Assembly (NCBI RefSeq): GCF_019175285.1
Contig: NC_056528.1
Span: 46,380,587 to 46,444,586, forward strand
DNA length: 64,000 nt
Source: Sceloporus undulatus
Lineage: Eukaryota; Chordata; Lepidosauria; Squamata; Phrynosomatidae
Reading direction: 5' to 3'
Both the position numbers and the translations under genes were made by a program. Position 1 is the stretch's first letter, and each line of letters begins with the position of its first letter. This document shows, in pieces, positions 1 to 19,062 of the stretch. Below the pieces are notes generated by a model. The model was not told where the DNA came from. It saw only the letters and a list, made by a program, of their open reading frames with translations, and made no database searches.

Positions 1-7968
<7,968 letters not shown>

Positions 7969-8481
7969 AAAGTACAGGGTGGAAAGTGACAATCACGCAT
8001 CTTCATTAAGAAGTCCAAGCTTTACATCTTAAAACTTCAGAATTAAAAATGTGCAGTGATAATCAAAAGCCTTATGCTTTTTTGTGAATTGCTTAGATTA
8101 AAAAACAAAGGGCAAACTCCAAATTCACCCTAGGTTCCCTGGTGCTGCTACATTTTCCAGATTCTTAGTGTGAATGGAAACTAGCACTTAAACCGATACC
8201 TATTACTCACCTGAATGTCTGTTTCAGACCTTTTTTTAAACAAGGAGAAGTACAAGAACCCAGATCCTGCATAGTAGTGTTATCGCCACCTTGACTCCTC
8301 ACATTAAGACAAAAGTGACTAAACTCTGGTTTGCACATTTTTGCTTAGATTTGTAAAATTGTTCTGCACTTGGTTCTCCTATAGAAAGCAACACTCATCA
8401 TGACTTCTAAGGTTTATTTGAACTTTATGTGTGTAGCATGTAAACTTTAACCTTGGTAATCATAAGCAGCTAATACTGCTT

Positions 8482-8499
8482 CCCCCCCCCCCCCCCCCC
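8482..8499 (+). repeat. Poly-C homopolymer (18 C)
   Basis: Eighteen consecutive C inside the ITM2A 3' untranslated region. The length is likely to be unreliable in the assembly. Confidence 0.9.
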
Positions 8500-8932
8500 A
8501 TTTTGTGCAATTACTGTATTGAACTTGTATGTATATTTGGAACCTTCCCTCGGCTGACCTTGCTACTTACTTTTCTCTCTTTTTGTTTTTGTGATATTTA
8601 GTTGTATATCCAAGCACAGTTCCTACTTAAGCTTTTATGTTAGTATTTTGACGCTGAATTAGTTTCAGCATCTTAATTATGATGAGCTTATGTAATTACA
8701 ACTTGATTTGGCCAACCGTCAATGTTTCTGTAGCTGTAAATTCCCTCCTGGCCTATCTTACGAAACCTTTAGAGCAGAACTTCTTATCAGCAAAGTAGCA
8801 CTAGTAAGCAATCAAAAAGTATTGGCTGAGCGCATACGACTGTGGAACAAGACGGTAAAGCGATTGCTGGTGAGTTGCTAATTTCAGTGTTTTATAAGGG
8901 ACTTTATATTTCACACAATCCTGCAACCCTCT

Positions 8933-8938
8933 AATAAA
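8933..8938 (+). terminator. ITM2A: Candidate ITM2A poly(A) signal
   Basis: A canonical AATAAA 965 nt after the stop. It is followed within 30 nt by a GT-rich tract (TGGTGGTGACATCTGTTTTT, 8954-8973) of the kind that binds CstF. Other signals further down cannot be excluded. Confidence 0.5.
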
Positions 8939-10934
8939 TGTTTCTCTAAGACTATGGTGGTGACATCTGTTTTTTAAAAAATAACCCCGTTCATTTATTA
9001 CAATATTTATCCCAGCATATATCAAAAGATCTCTGGAAAAGTGTGCCGATAATATCACTAAGAGTCATTTAAACCGTCTCGAATCATTAAGCAATGTACT
9101 GGGTTAAAACAATGGGAAACCATGTGAACAGATCGCAACAACTGATTGTAAAGAGAGCGTGTTTACTGGTAATTATTGTAGCATGGCAGTCTTGTACTGA
9201 AAATGGAATCAAGACTTACTATGCTCTCGCAGTTCACTTAGTATTTGTTGCAGGAACCAGTTTCATAAGAGTGTTCTGTATTTGTGTTTAGAGCACATGT
9301 TCCCAAGTTACAGGCAATTCCTAGTCGGTGGGATTTTCAATAGCTAGGCATCTAGTATACTTTCTGCTTCTGTTTAACAACAAAATATAGAATTATGTGC
9401 ACTGTATACATCCAAAACAATTAAACACATACACGGGATTTGCTTAAATTTGGTAGCAAAATTTTCATGATGGTTTTGAGTGGTGTTAGGTAGAAATGCC
9501 TTCAATCTGCTTCCTTCATTTCTGTTCATCCTTCCATACAAATACATAGCCATCTTAACAGGGAATTTCAGGAGTTGATGCTGTTGAAGCCTTGCAAGCT
9601 TGCTTCATCTTTGGTCTCAAAATCTTCAGGCTGAAAGTTGGCACACCTTTTCACAGTTGGGTATGACTGACACCTTTCACTCAGTGTCTGCATCATATTT
9701 TACTTTGGAGATTTCTTCTTCAGGAACAGAAACTATAGGCCAGCCCAGAGTCCAACACTTGAGAACATTCCACACTTTTCATCGATGTGATTCTATCCAT
9801 GATCCGGCAGGGGAAAAATAGAAATTAGAGCTATGATCTTGTAGATTGGTAATTTACAATACAAAAGAATGGTCTTTCAAGCTGCAATGACAAACACACT
9901 CAGGTTTTGGGAAGTGGGTCCGACCCAGAACTTTCCAGCCTCCCTTCATACGTAAGTGAAATTAAACAAGGTAAGGCTGGGATGACTGCAGAAGCAGGAG
10001 ATATGCTTTAGCAATGAGATACTGAAAATCTGTGTTTCACCAGTCCGTCACCATTCTCCTAATGCTTTTAACACACATAGCTACAAAAGGATTGAGAATA
10101 AAATAGGGATTGGGTAGTTATACAAATATTTTGTTAAAAGGAGCTTCTTTGTGAGAGGGTTTGTGAACTGAGCTGTGCTTGTATTCAAACCTTTGTAGCC
10201 TGGCAGAAGGCTGGCATCTGTAGGTAAATATCCACAGAATGAGATGGCTGGCACTGAAAGAGCACATCTTTGTCAAAATGAATGGGGAAAGAGGAAGGGA
10301 AGAAACGTAGCAACTTTAATACTGATATTTTAGCAGGAACTTTTGTGGATAGCAATCCACTTCCTCAGATGCAATTACAGTGATGTTGAAGCCTCAAATT
10401 ACGAAGTGGATCAGTACAGTTGTGGGACCTATCTGTATGCACCTCTCTGTGCCTTGTCTGTCCGCTAGATGGCAAAGTTGGAAAACAAGAAGAAATAACA
10501 TACTTGTGTTCTTCAGGAGTGAAGCATGTTTGTGCTTGATGTCAACAAAAGTGAGGGCATCTTCATGTTTGAAAGGCCAGGAGGATTTCTGGGAATCTTC
10601 TATGGGGTGCCAGTGAAATTTTCCCATCAATCTTTATGGATGTTGTAATAGAGAATTTGTTTCCATATCCCTGAGATTCACACCATAAATGTAGATTTCA
10701 TACACCTTTCTCAACCGAAGACAGCATCCTTTGTGTTTCTGTCATCACAACTATGCTTATACACGATGGCTGGCATCCAGCTAGTGACATGCATAGGTGT
10801 AATACTGCAAGTCTCTTCCAGATTGCAGAATTAGAGCACTTTGATTCCATTTCAATTGCCATGGCTGCATTGAACTGAATCCTGGGGGTTTGTAGTTTGG
10901 AGAGGTACCACAGCTCTCTGGCTGAGGATTTTAG

Positions 10935-11031
10935 GTGTGTGTGTGCCTTCAAGTCACCTGCCAACTTAGGGCAACCTCATGAATTTCTTAGGGTTTTCTT
11001 AGGCAAGGAGTCCTCATAGGTTTTCCATTTT
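10935..11031 (-). mobile_element. Sauria SINE fragment (tail half)
   Basis: A minus-oriented tail of the tRNA-derived Sauria SINE: GTGTGCCTTCAAGTCACCTG and the GGTTTTCTTAGGCAAGGAG section. The tRNA-like head is missing. Confidence 0.6.
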
Positions 11032-11061
11032 ATACAAGGGACAGCATTTTGCTATGGCATT

Positions 11062-11146
11062 GTATTTAATGGGACTTAAGCATACATGGTTTTTGTTATT
11101 CACGGGAGTTCTTGGAACCAAGCCCCAGTGGATAACAAGGGCCCAC

Positions 11147-11148
<2 letters not shown>
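11062..11148 (-). mobile_element. Tigger-type DNA transposon terminal fragment
   Basis: Read on the minus strand it starts CAGTGGGCCCTTGTTATCCA and continues CTGGGGCTTGGTTCCAAGAA. It ends near CATTAAATACAATGCC. This matches the general form of Tigger-family ends (CAGT..GCCCTTGTTATCC..) and of the complete copy at 60703-60931. Only one end is present; a TG/TA microsatellite follows. Confidence 0.6.
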
Positions 11149-11204
<56 letters not shown>

Positions 11205-11210
11205 CACACT
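11147..11210 (+). repeat. (TG)/(TA) microsatellite
   Basis: A short TG run, then an uninterrupted TA run to 11198, then CA dinucleotides. It abuts the end of a Tigger-type fragment, and its TG start overlaps the transposon terminus. Confidence 0.95.
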
Positions 11211-11554
11211 ATCCTTAAAACAAAACAAAAAACAACCACATCGGTTACAATCCAAAATCTTGTCCGAATAATTGGATCTCCTGAAACCAGAGCATCCAGA
11301 CAAAAATCAGAGTCCAGGAGTACCCCCCAAACTGCAAACCTGTGTTTTCAGGGGGAGTGTAACCTCATCTAATATGTACAGACTGAACCCGAATTTCCAA
11401 ATCTGTCTTTTACCTGACCTGGAACCCCTGGTCTTGTCTGGATTAAGCTTCAATTTGTCTTCATCCAGTCCATCAGCACCGGCATCAATGTTATCATTAA
11501 GCATCATTATTTTAAGTGTTAGAGATTATTTTAGCTAGCTTTTTTTTTAAATGA

Positions 11555-11785
11555 ACCGCTTTGGGTCCAATATTCGGAGCCCCACATCCTGTCTGATCTT
11601 GGAAGCTAAGCTGAGCCAGCCCTGGTTAATACTTGGATGGGATACCACCAATGAAAACCAGATGCTGTAGGCTACAGTTCAGAAGTAAAAGCCACCTCTG
11701 AGTATTCCTTGCCTAAGCAAACCCTATGGAATTTGTGGGGTCACCATAAGTTGACAGGCGACTTGAAGCCACACACACAGTCATA
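11555..11785 (+). mobile_element. 5S rRNA-derived SINE (5S-Sauria type)
   Basis: The head resembles the 3' half of 5S rRNA: CCTGTCTGATCTTGGAAGCT and GGTTAATACTTGGATGGGAT, covering the A-box/C-box promoter area. The body contains GTAGGCTACAGTTCAGAAG and the tail is CATAAGTTGACAGGCGACTT, then GAAGCCACACACAC. Such 5S-headed SINEs with a BovB-like tail are known from squamates. Other copies lie at 20985-21170 and 61600-61805. Confidence 0.8.
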
Positions 11786-12269
11786 ATTGTAGTAACAGTG
11801 TGAACGCGGGGAGTGTCTAACTGTAAAAAATAAACCAGAACATATTCCCCATCTAAGTCTTTACAGTAAATAGCTCTAGCTTTTACAGATTCATGTTCAG
11901 CACATTTCCTGAGTGCCTAAGAGCAGAGCACTGTTTCACATCCTCTCGGCACAAACATTTTCTTTTCTCAAGCCATATGCGCTGTTTCAAAAGATGTGGT
12001 AAGGGTAGATATGATAAGCGTGTGTGATAAGGCCCATCGCAAAGATTGAAAACAGGTACTGTTAGGAGTAAATCATTGGCTATTTTCACGTTTGCCGTCT
12101 TCCTGTTGGAAGGGGAGTGATAAACCGCATCCATGGCACTTACAGAAAGTATAGGATTTAGTCCTGTACTTTAAATTCCTGAAACAGGTTCTTACTTATT
12201 ACTTATGTCCAGCTGACATTATTGAGACAGGTAGAAGCTCAAATATCTGATGATTTATTAGTACAAATT

Positions 12270-12716
12270 ACTTTCTGGCTTATGGTGACCCTAAGGGCAA
12301 ACCTATTACAGTGGTGCCTCGGGTTACGAAATTAATTCGTAACGCGGCCGCTTTCGTAACCCGAAAAGCCTTCGTAAGCCGAATTGCCATAGGCGCTAAT
12401 GGGGAAAAGCCGCGTTTTGTGCGAAAAAGCCGAAAAAAAGCACCAAAAGTTTTTTCGTAACCCGAAAAAACATTCGTAACCCGAAACAATAATTCCCTAT
12501 GGGATTTTTTCGTATCCCGAAAATTTCGTAACCTGGGTATTTCGTATCCCGAGGTACCACTGTACTGTACTTGGTAGGATTTGTTCAGGGGAGTTTAACT
12601 ATTGCCTTAGTTTGAGACCTGCCCCAGATGGGTTCCTATGGCTGAGAGGGAATTTGAACCCTGATCTCCCAGGCTCCTAGTCTGATACACAAACCACTAC
12701 ATCACACCGGCTCTCC
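12270..12716 (-). mobile_element. Sauria SINE split by a MITE insertion
   Basis: The minus-oriented SINE runs from CTTTCTGGCTTATGGTGACC to ACCTATTA (about 12308), is interrupted by the element at 12309-12562, and resumes TACTTGGTAGGATTTGTTCA through GAATTTGAACCCTGATCTCC to CACACCGGCTCTCC. The two halves together give the normal SINE order, which proves the SINE is older than the insert. Confidence 0.8.
12309..12562. mobile_element. TA-flanked mariner/Tc1-type MITE nested in a SINE
   Basis: A 254-bp element starting CAGTGGTGCCTCGGGTTACG and ending with the complement of CAGTGGTACCTCGGGATACG, with TA on both sides (12307-12308 and 12563-12564). Its interior is made of repeated TTCGTAACCCGAAAA-like units in both orientations, so most of it can fold. 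CAGTGGTRCCTCGG ends plus a TA duplication are typical of Tc1/mariner-class non-autonomous elements. CpG sites (AACGCGGCCGC, TTCGTAACCCG) are still intact, which suggests recent insertion compared with neighbouring repeats. Confidence 0.85.
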
Positions 12717-13362
12717 ATTTCTGCAAATACCTATTCTCAATCTTTTAATTTCATCTATTTTAGTTTTACAGTGTACTTTGGTATCTAGGTCTTAGCTGAC
12801 AACAGTGCTCTTCAATTGCTTTATGCTCTTACCCAGACACATACACACCTCTGGGAACAAGCCACAGTTAACACTCAAGACAGATTCCAACAAGTAAATG
12901 ATCTTCAATTAAGCAGAGAAAACTCCAACCCAAACCATTTCTCCATGGCATTTTCCATGTGGTTAACCCAGTTCATCTCAAAGGAAATCATTTGCATGCG
13001 ATAAAGCAAAAAACAAAGATCTTCCAAGGCCTTTGGGGCAAAGGCTGTAATACTCTCCTTTAGACCGAGGGGAAAAAAAGGTAGCATTGTGTTAGAAAAA
13101 CCTGATAGCAAAACCAGAATGATTCAGAACAAGAGAAAAGGCTTGCAGAGGGCCACCCACATCTGAGAAGTCCTGCTTCTCAGCCTGAGTACAGATGCTA
13201 CTTTTTTGGACTACAAGGGTCCTTTCACGTTAAGCAATGATAGCACTATATTCCATTTTAACTGCTATGGAATCCTGGGATTGGCTGTTTAGGAAGAGAA
13301 ATTTTTAGGTCTAGGTCTCACAAACTAGAAACCACAAGATTCCCTAAGATGTTGCCATGAAA

Positions 13363-13566
13363 GTTCTTGTTGTGTGCCTTCAAATCATTTCTAATGTACA
13401 GTGACCCTAAGGCTACTCTATAACAGGGTAAGATTTATTCCAAGGAGCTTTGCCTTGGCTTTGAGGCTGAGAGAATGTGACTCACCCAAGATAAGAGCAG
13501 GGATTTGAACCCTGGTTTCCAGAGTCATAGCCCAATGCTCAAAGCACTACACCACACTGCTTCTCC
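13363..13566 (-). mobile_element. Sauria SINE, near full length
   Basis: Tail first: GTTGTGTGCCTTCAAATCAT, then AGTGACCCTAAGG, GAGGCTGAGAGAATGTGACT, GGATTTGAACCCTGGTTTCC (tRNA B-box region) and ending CAAAGCACTACACCACACTG. About 200 bp and somewhat diverged. Confidence 0.8.
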
Positions 13567-13625
13567 TAAAGTGGAATATACACTTCTTGCTTGTGACTCT
13601 ATAAAGCCTCCTGCCCAAGAGCGCT

Positions 13626-13639
13626 CCCCCCCCCCCCCC
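13626..13639 (+). repeat. Poly-C homopolymer (14 C)
   Basis: Fourteen consecutive C in intergenic sequence. No associated feature is seen. Confidence 0.9.
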
Positions 13640-14128
13640 ATTCATTGGGGTTGGCGCAGGACCCTGCAAATAGAACACTATTTTTGTTAATGTCACTAGG
13701 CATTTCTAGGTCCAGCACAACTTTATGGTCAACATCAGGTGGAAGGTGGGCATGGAATTGTGCTGGAGGACCTACAAATGTCCAGAGAAGAGTTTTCTAT
13801 AGGTCTTTCAGTGGGACTCTATGGTCAATTTCTGTCAGAGTAGCACTGGAGAATCTAGAGATTCCTAGAGATAACATGAATCAAATCCATGCAAGACAAA
13901 GCCGCAAATGTGGAGGGCTGACTAGTGCTATCATTGTGTTGTGTGAAAAAGTACCAAATCCCAGATATCCTAGTCAGCATGGCAAGTGGGAGATTAGTTG
14001 TCCCAGAAAGTAACTTTCCCAAGCTCTGTACATAGCCTAGGTATCTCAGATGGGATCTTTCAAGGGCCTAGGGATGGGGCTGTAGGAAAAGATTTAAACC
14101 CACCTTTCTCTCTTTCCAAATATCGATA

Positions 14129-14301
14129 CAGTCCTCCCTCTGAATTTGCGGGGGATCCGTTCCGGACTCCCCCGTGAATTTGGAAATTCACGTATGTTCA
14201 AGCTCCATTGCTTTGAATGGCCGCATGCCCCTGTGTGCATGTGTTACAAGCGCGTACACTATTAACTTTAATGGAGGTCCATGAAAATAGAGGGGCAACA
14301 G
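14129..14301. mobile_element. Tigger-type MITE with TA duplication
   Basis: About 173 bp. It begins CAGTCCTCCCTCTGAATTTG with TA before it (14127-14128), and ends TAGAGGGGCAACAG followed by TA (14302-14303). Left and right ends are imperfect inverted copies. The GCGGGGGATCCGTTCCGGAC section is characteristic of Tigger ends. The right boundary is less certain. Confidence 0.55.
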
Positions 14302-15234
14302 TAATGTTAACCAAAACAGCAACTGCGGAAGCAGACTGACTGGGACTTCAGCAAGCCCTCCTGCCTCCTTTCATGACACTTGCCATCTATCTCTTATCTG
14401 AATCAATTCTGTGTGCCCCATCTCACCCAGTTTCCTTCCTTCATCTGCTGGCAGCATTACCACGTCTGAGTTCTGCTTGCCGTATCAGAGCGTTGTGATC
14501 CCTCCTTTGCCTGTGCTGTGGTTTCCACTCTGCCGTTATGGCGGAGGCAGAAGAGAGCGAAGGCACTGGCAGAACAAAGCAAGAAAAGTCTGTTGCACTG
14601 TGTGTGTGGGTAGAAGCAGGGTTTTTGTTCCTAGCATAGATGTTCTTTTATGTCTACATGTGTATATACATGTGCATATATGTTGGTGGTGATGGTGCAG
14701 AGACCCGGTGCAAAGCAACTCCAAGTAGCTAAAGACAATGAATAAAATATGTCTACAACATGCCCTCCAACATTTCACAGAGGAAAACCATGGCCACACC
14801 ATGCCCCTATGCTGCCATGCGGCTTCATGCTCCCTCACCTATTGACTGGTCACAGGGTGCACATAGGAGCTGCCCAGATGCCCTTGTACCCACAGGACTG
14901 TAGAAGCAGCTTCTTCTCATCTCTCAGCAGTGATGGGTCCTTCTTTTCATATCCTCACATGCACAAAGAAAACATGAATGACTCTTGGAAGCATCCCTGC
15001 ACCCAATCTATGATGGAGGATGGAAAAGAAGCACCCAAGGAGAGAGAAAACACCTGTACCCTTGTGCTCCAAACCACAGGCAAAGCTGTGCTAGCAGAGC
15101 ATGATGTTCTGCCAGTGCAACTATGCCCATAGTTTTTGAACATGGAATGGGGGGGGCACATGTTTGCTTTGCATGAGTGCGTTGAAATGAGGTGAGTTTC
15201 CAAGTGACTTTGACAAGCGCCACACTAGACCAGG

Positions 15235-15240
15235 TTTATT
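15235..15240 (-). terminator. GPR174: Candidate GPR174 poly(A) signal
   Basis: AATAAA on the minus strand, about 1.38 kb after the GPR174 stop and followed by a GT-containing stretch (CTAGTGTGGCGCTTG). The intervening sequence contains SINE pieces, so a nearer non-canonical site remains possible. Confidence 0.35.
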
Positions 15241-15549
15241 ATGTACCAAAAAATAGATTTTTAATAAATTACCTCCTTCCGACATATTAAATTAACAGTT
15301 CATAGTCAGGTTGACATGTACAAAAACAAATTGAAAAGTTCAAGAAAAGCAAAATGGGTCCCTTCACAGTTCCAATAAAGAAAAGCAAAATGGAGGATCA
15401 TCCTACTTTACTACTTTGCTTCCGCTGACATGTCACCATTTTTGGGTAGGACTTTTTTCTTCTAACAGTATACTTATTATAAACAGGTGTCGACAAGGTC
15501 TGTTTCTCTGAAGGCTAATGTATCTGCCAGGTACGCATCTACCCAGCTC

Positions 15550-15665
15550 TGTAGCTCCTCTGAGGCTGAGAGAGTGTAACTTGCCCAAGTTCACCCAGGG
15601 AGTTTCCATGACTGGTTGGGGATTCGAACCCTCTTCTTCAACCCAATACACCATCCTGGCTCTCC
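15550..15665 (-). mobile_element. Sauria SINE, head half
   Basis: Minus-oriented: CTCTGAGGCTGAGAGAGTGT, AACTTGCCCAAGTTCACCCA, GGGATTCGAACCCTC (tRNA B box) and ending CACCATCCTGGCTCTCC. The BovB-like tail is missing. Confidence 0.7.
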
Positions 15666-16249
15666 CTCCAATGGGGCTAATGTGGCCCCTATTCTCCAGT
15701 CGCTGCCCACCTATTATTTAGGCTGATGTTACCATCTCAGATTACAAAGAACATTGCCAACATAATTTGGAATATTACTTAAAATCAGTAGCATCAGTGG
15801 AAACATCAGCACTCCATGGCTGCAGTCCAAGACTCCATGGCTGCAACCCTCAGCGTAGCATAAATATGTGCATACAGACATATGCTATGCTGAGTCATAC
15901 ACCTTCCCTGCAACTTACCGAAAGCTTCTGAAGACACCCCCGGCAACATGGCCCTTTGGTGCTTCTTTGTAAATAGGTAGGAATGGAGAAGCGTCTGGGT
16001 ATGTCCCATAGCAGATGTTTACTGAATACAACAGCAATGAGAAGCTGGAAGGACCCTGGGATGTCATCATTTTGCATCTGGCTACACAGACATGGCCAGA
16101 CGCTTCTCCAGTCCTGCCTGCTTGCTGCGAAGTATGAAATGGCTGTCCAGTGTGGTTTCAGGACCTTTACAGTAAACTGGGGGGCGGTTTTGAGTACTGT
16201 AGAGAGAAAATGGGAATACCGACCCCAAATAAGGATGAGCACATTCATG

Positions 16250-16476
16250 ATAGGAAGAGCAAGTACATCTCTATACTGCTTATCGGTGAACTAGCACTCC
16301 CTAAGCTGTTTACAACATGTAAGCCAATTGACCCCAACAAGCTGGGGACTCATTTTACTGACCTATGAAAGGATGGAAGGATGAGTGGACCTTGGAGCCC
16401 TGCCTGGGATCGAACTCACAACCTTGTGGCTACAGCACTGGCATTTAACCACCGCGCCACCAGGGCTCCATAAGGG
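16250..16476 (-). mobile_element. tRNA-derived SINE of a second family
   Basis: On the minus strand it starts GGAGCCCTGGTGGCGCGGTG, then TTAAATGCCAGTGCTGTAGC and GTTGTGAGTTCGATCCCAGG (A- and B-box-like positions), and continues through TAAAATGAGTCCCCAGCTTG to CACCGATAAGCAGTATAGAG. Head and body differ from the Sauria SINEs in the window. The tail resembles the AGAGTGCT..GATAAGCGGTATA ends common in squamate SINEs. It lies within 150 bp of the GPR174 stop and would be part of its 3' untranslated region. Confidence 0.65.
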
Positions 16477-16622
16477 AAACTTATGTCACTAACAGAATGC
16501 TTGCCAAAAGCTACTGGTGCCATCCTGAAAAATCAAGTATGCTATAGATTATCAAGGACATGAGAACCTTGCCCATGCCACAACAATAAGATTCTGAGTC
16601 TCTGTAGTCCAGTGAAGCCATT

Positions 16623-17642
16623 TCAGGGAGTATAATTTGGATTTTCCACCACCCCCTCAATGGCAGTCCCATGTTTCGGGTCATTCCTATTTCCATAGCG
16701 CGTGTTGTGGAGCTGGATACTGTCCTGTAAATCTTGCCTGGAGAGCCGTCTTCGGAACTCATCAGTAGTAAAGTAGTAAATGACCGGGTCCACGCATGAG
16801 TTTAAACTGGCAAGACATAAGGCCACCGCATGGAATATCAAAATCACTTTCCGGGCATAACAGTCTTTTATCTTGTTGGCTTTCACCAAGTAATCCAAAG
16901 GGAAGCTGATGTGGTAAGGAGCGAAGCAAATCAGAAAGACCACGGCGCAAGTCAGGATCATCTTGAGAGCTTTCTGTTTCTCTCCAAGGTCTTGGGAGAC
17001 TGAATTATTTTCTCGGAGAGATAAGATCGTCTTCCAGGAACAGTAGAGGATGATCAGCAAAGGTGTCACAAACCCAACCAGTTCACCAATGGTCATCATG
17101 GCAATGGAGATGGTACCATCTACGGCTTTAACTGGAAGGTCCACAAAACACTTATTGTTAGCTTGGGTCTCATTAGGGGAAAGCCGTAGAAGGGGGAAAG
17201 GCAAGCAGCCAACGCAGACGACAATCCACCCAGCCATACAGATGTACACATCATAGACGCGTTTGCAGTCGCTGAACTTAAAGGGGTACATGAGGAATAA
17301 AAACCGCCTCACACTGATGCAGACTAAGAAGAAGATGCTTGCATACATGTTGACGTATTTCAAATAGAAGCAAAGCATGCAGATCTCTCTTCCCAAGTAC
17401 CAGCTTTCGGACAGGTAATAGAAAATCCTGAGCGGCAAAGACAAAACCTGCGCCAAGTCTGCAACAGCAAGGTTCATCATAAAAATCACCGCTCGTTTCG
17501 TTTCTCTCATATAGCCATAAAACACCCAGAGAGCTAAAATGTTCCAGATCAGTCCTGGAACCAGGATGATGGTGTACATGATCGCGTAGAAGCGCTTTGA
17601 AAAATCATTCTCACCATTGCAGTCTGAACCGCCAGTTGCCAT
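16623..17642 (-). CDS. GPR174: GPR174, lysophosphatidylserine receptor 3 (class A GPCR)
   Basis: A single-exon ORF of 339 codons plus stop. The frame is open for 40 more codons upstream (to 17762), but the ATG at 17642 gives a length close to human GPR174 (333) and the right short N-terminus. Seven transmembrane segments lie at about residues 22-44, 52-76, 88-114, 130-152, 181-205, 225-248 and 263-290. Marks include the C88-C165 disulphide pair, VRRF in place of DRY at TM3, F-x-x-CFAPYH in TM6 and DPVIYY in TM7. The tail EFRRRLSRQDLQDSIQLH is nearly identical to human GPR174. In mammals it binds lysophosphatidylserine, couples to Gs or G13 and restrains T-cell and B-cell responses. Oddity: residue 33 is Trp where the family has the Gly of the TM1 GN pair (LIWNILALW). 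The N-terminus has no N-X-S/T sequon; one occurs at N157 in loop 2. It faces ITM2A convergently. Confidence 0.96.
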   Translation of the reverse strand: MATGGSDCNGENDFSKRFYAIMYTIILVPGLIWNILALWVFYGYMRETKRAVIFMMNLAVADLAQVLSLPLRIFYYLSESWYLGREICMLCFYLKYVNMYASIFFLVCISVRRFLFLMYPFKFSDCKRVYDVYICMAGWIVVCVGCLPFPLLRLSPNETQANNKCFVDLPVKAVDGTISIAMMTIGELVGFVTPLLIILYCSWKTILSLRENNSVSQDLGEKQKALKMILTCAVVFLICFAPYHISFPLDYLVKANKIKDCYARKVILIFHAVALCLASLNSCVDPVIYYFTTDEFRRRLSRQDLQDSIQLHNTRYGNRNDPKHGTAIEGVVENPNYTP

Positions 17643-18533
17643 TGTGTTTCTCATGAAGCGCAAAGACGGTGTAAGATGATCAGCTAAAGGTCGCCATTCA
17701 GCTGGTCTGGGCTCTTGGAGCACGGAAATAAGAAGGCTATATGACAATTCGAGAAGCAGCAAACATGAAACCCATCTGCTTTCTTGGCATCCTCTTGGGC
17801 TTTTATGAAACCAGATCTTACATAAATGCTGCTTGTCACAATATCTTTGTGCCTTTTTGAGAATACAAATCTTTTATTTTTAAGGAACCTTGGAGTTTGT
17901 TTCTGTAAATAATCAGAGATGACATATAAGGCTTCTTTCCCCTTCTTTTATCACCTTCTTGAATTCGAACTTTTATCCAGAAGCTTATTTAACATGTTGC
18001 CCATTCGATTTTGGAAAAAATCATTGTCACATACGATAATCCATGCACCCTCTTATGGTCATGCCCTTTCTGTGATAAATGGAGGAAGACGGTGTCTTTG
18101 GACCCAGATCCACGAAACTGGTGCATGATGAAAAAGCAGCGGGTCGAAGCAAATGCCTTCGGAAGCAACTACAACCATGGGAAGATCTTCAAATGCAATC
18201 CGAGGGCCACACTCAATAAACATCTCACTGTTGATCCTCTGTAACAAACGATGGTTGTACATCTGTAGCTGAAAACACACACACAAATGTCCATTACTTG
18301 ACAGCTCATTTATACACAATGCAAAAGGTAGCCATTGTTCTCATACTGAGAATTTTAGCATTCTTATCCTGAGCTGGGAAGACTCCTCTACAGTTGTAGA
18401 AAAAGAAGGTGTAGTTTTGGTCACAACCAGGTAATAGGCAACACTTGCTACTACACAACTATGAATAATGGGGACCTTCTCCTGTTTTAAATCTGGCAAC
18501 CCTATCCATCATCATCATCCCCACTATCGCAAT

Positions 18534-18866
18534 GGCCCTTATCACAGTAGCTCAGAAATGGGATTTAAAGTAGATTTAAAGTAGGAAAAAATGGCAAATG
18601 CAGAAGATTTATCACACAGTGTTTCTGCAAATCTGAAATAACGTGAAAATAAAGTGAATGTAAAGGGGACAAAAATGACACCTTTTTACTTTCAGAACTT
18701 CCCAAAAGTAAAAAGGTGTCATTATGGTCCCCTTTGCATTCGCTTTATTTCAGGTTTGCAGAAGCGTCGTGTCATCAACCTCCTACATTTGTGGGTTTCC
18801 CCCCCTTATTTTAAATCTACTTTAAATCCCGTTTCTTAGCAGGATTCCTCTAGTGTGATAAGGTCC
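18534..18866. mobile_element. Foldback MITE with AAT target duplication
   Basis: A 333-bp element. Left end GGCCCTTATCACAGTAG and right end CTAGTGTGATAAGGTCC, flanked by AAT on both sides (18531-18533 and 18867-18869). Further inside, GGGATTTAAAGTAGATTTAA pairs with TTAAATCTACTTTAAATCCC. The centre has a long hairpin (AAAGGGGAC.. to ..GTCCCCTTT, 18663-18734) with GACACCTTTTTACTTT arms. The 3-bp duplication again points to a Harbinger-type origin. Confidence 0.8.
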
Positions 18867-19062
18867 AATGTAACTTTATTGACAATAATACACAAAAGTT
18901 GCTTTGGAAAAATATTATAATGTTTGGTAAATGGGAAGACAGCAGGAAAAAAATGGGGGGAGGGTTGCATTACTGATGGATTCATTCAAGCAAGCAAGTC
19001 ATGTCTGCCCTGTGTTTGCAATACCTTGACATCTGGGGATCTTGGAGACCATTCATTCTTGG

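Larger units (their letters stand above)
7969..8960 (+). other. ITM2A: ITM2A 3' untranslated region
   Basis: AT-rich sequence after the stop codon with no recognised mobile element. It holds an 18-C homopolymer at 8482-8499 and the likely poly(A) signal at 8933-8938. The stretch around 8640-8730 (TCTTAATTATGATGAGC, TTATGTAATTAC) is repeat-free and may be a conserved UTR element. The length, near 1 kb, is plausible for ITM2A. Confidence 0.5.
8961..15234. other. Intergenic region between ITM2A and GPR174
   Basis: About 6.3 kb between two convergent genes. I see no coding gene. It holds SINE remnants (10935-11031, 12270-12716, 13363-13566), Tigger-type ends (11062-11148, 14129-14301), a 5S-derived SINE (11555-11785), a mariner-type MITE (12309-12562) and decayed Harbinger-like MITE pieces (10795-10930, 13209-13360). 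Near 14757 there is a single CATGCCCTCCAACATTTCAC end of the unassigned repeat family found elsewhere. The stretches 9000-10790 and 11270-11520 look unique or too old to classify. Confidence 0.5.

Noticed and set aside
14749-15132. Plus-strand open frame of 127 codons
   Set aside because: It starts inside one end of a dispersed repeat and overlaps long frames on the other strand; no homology was recognised.
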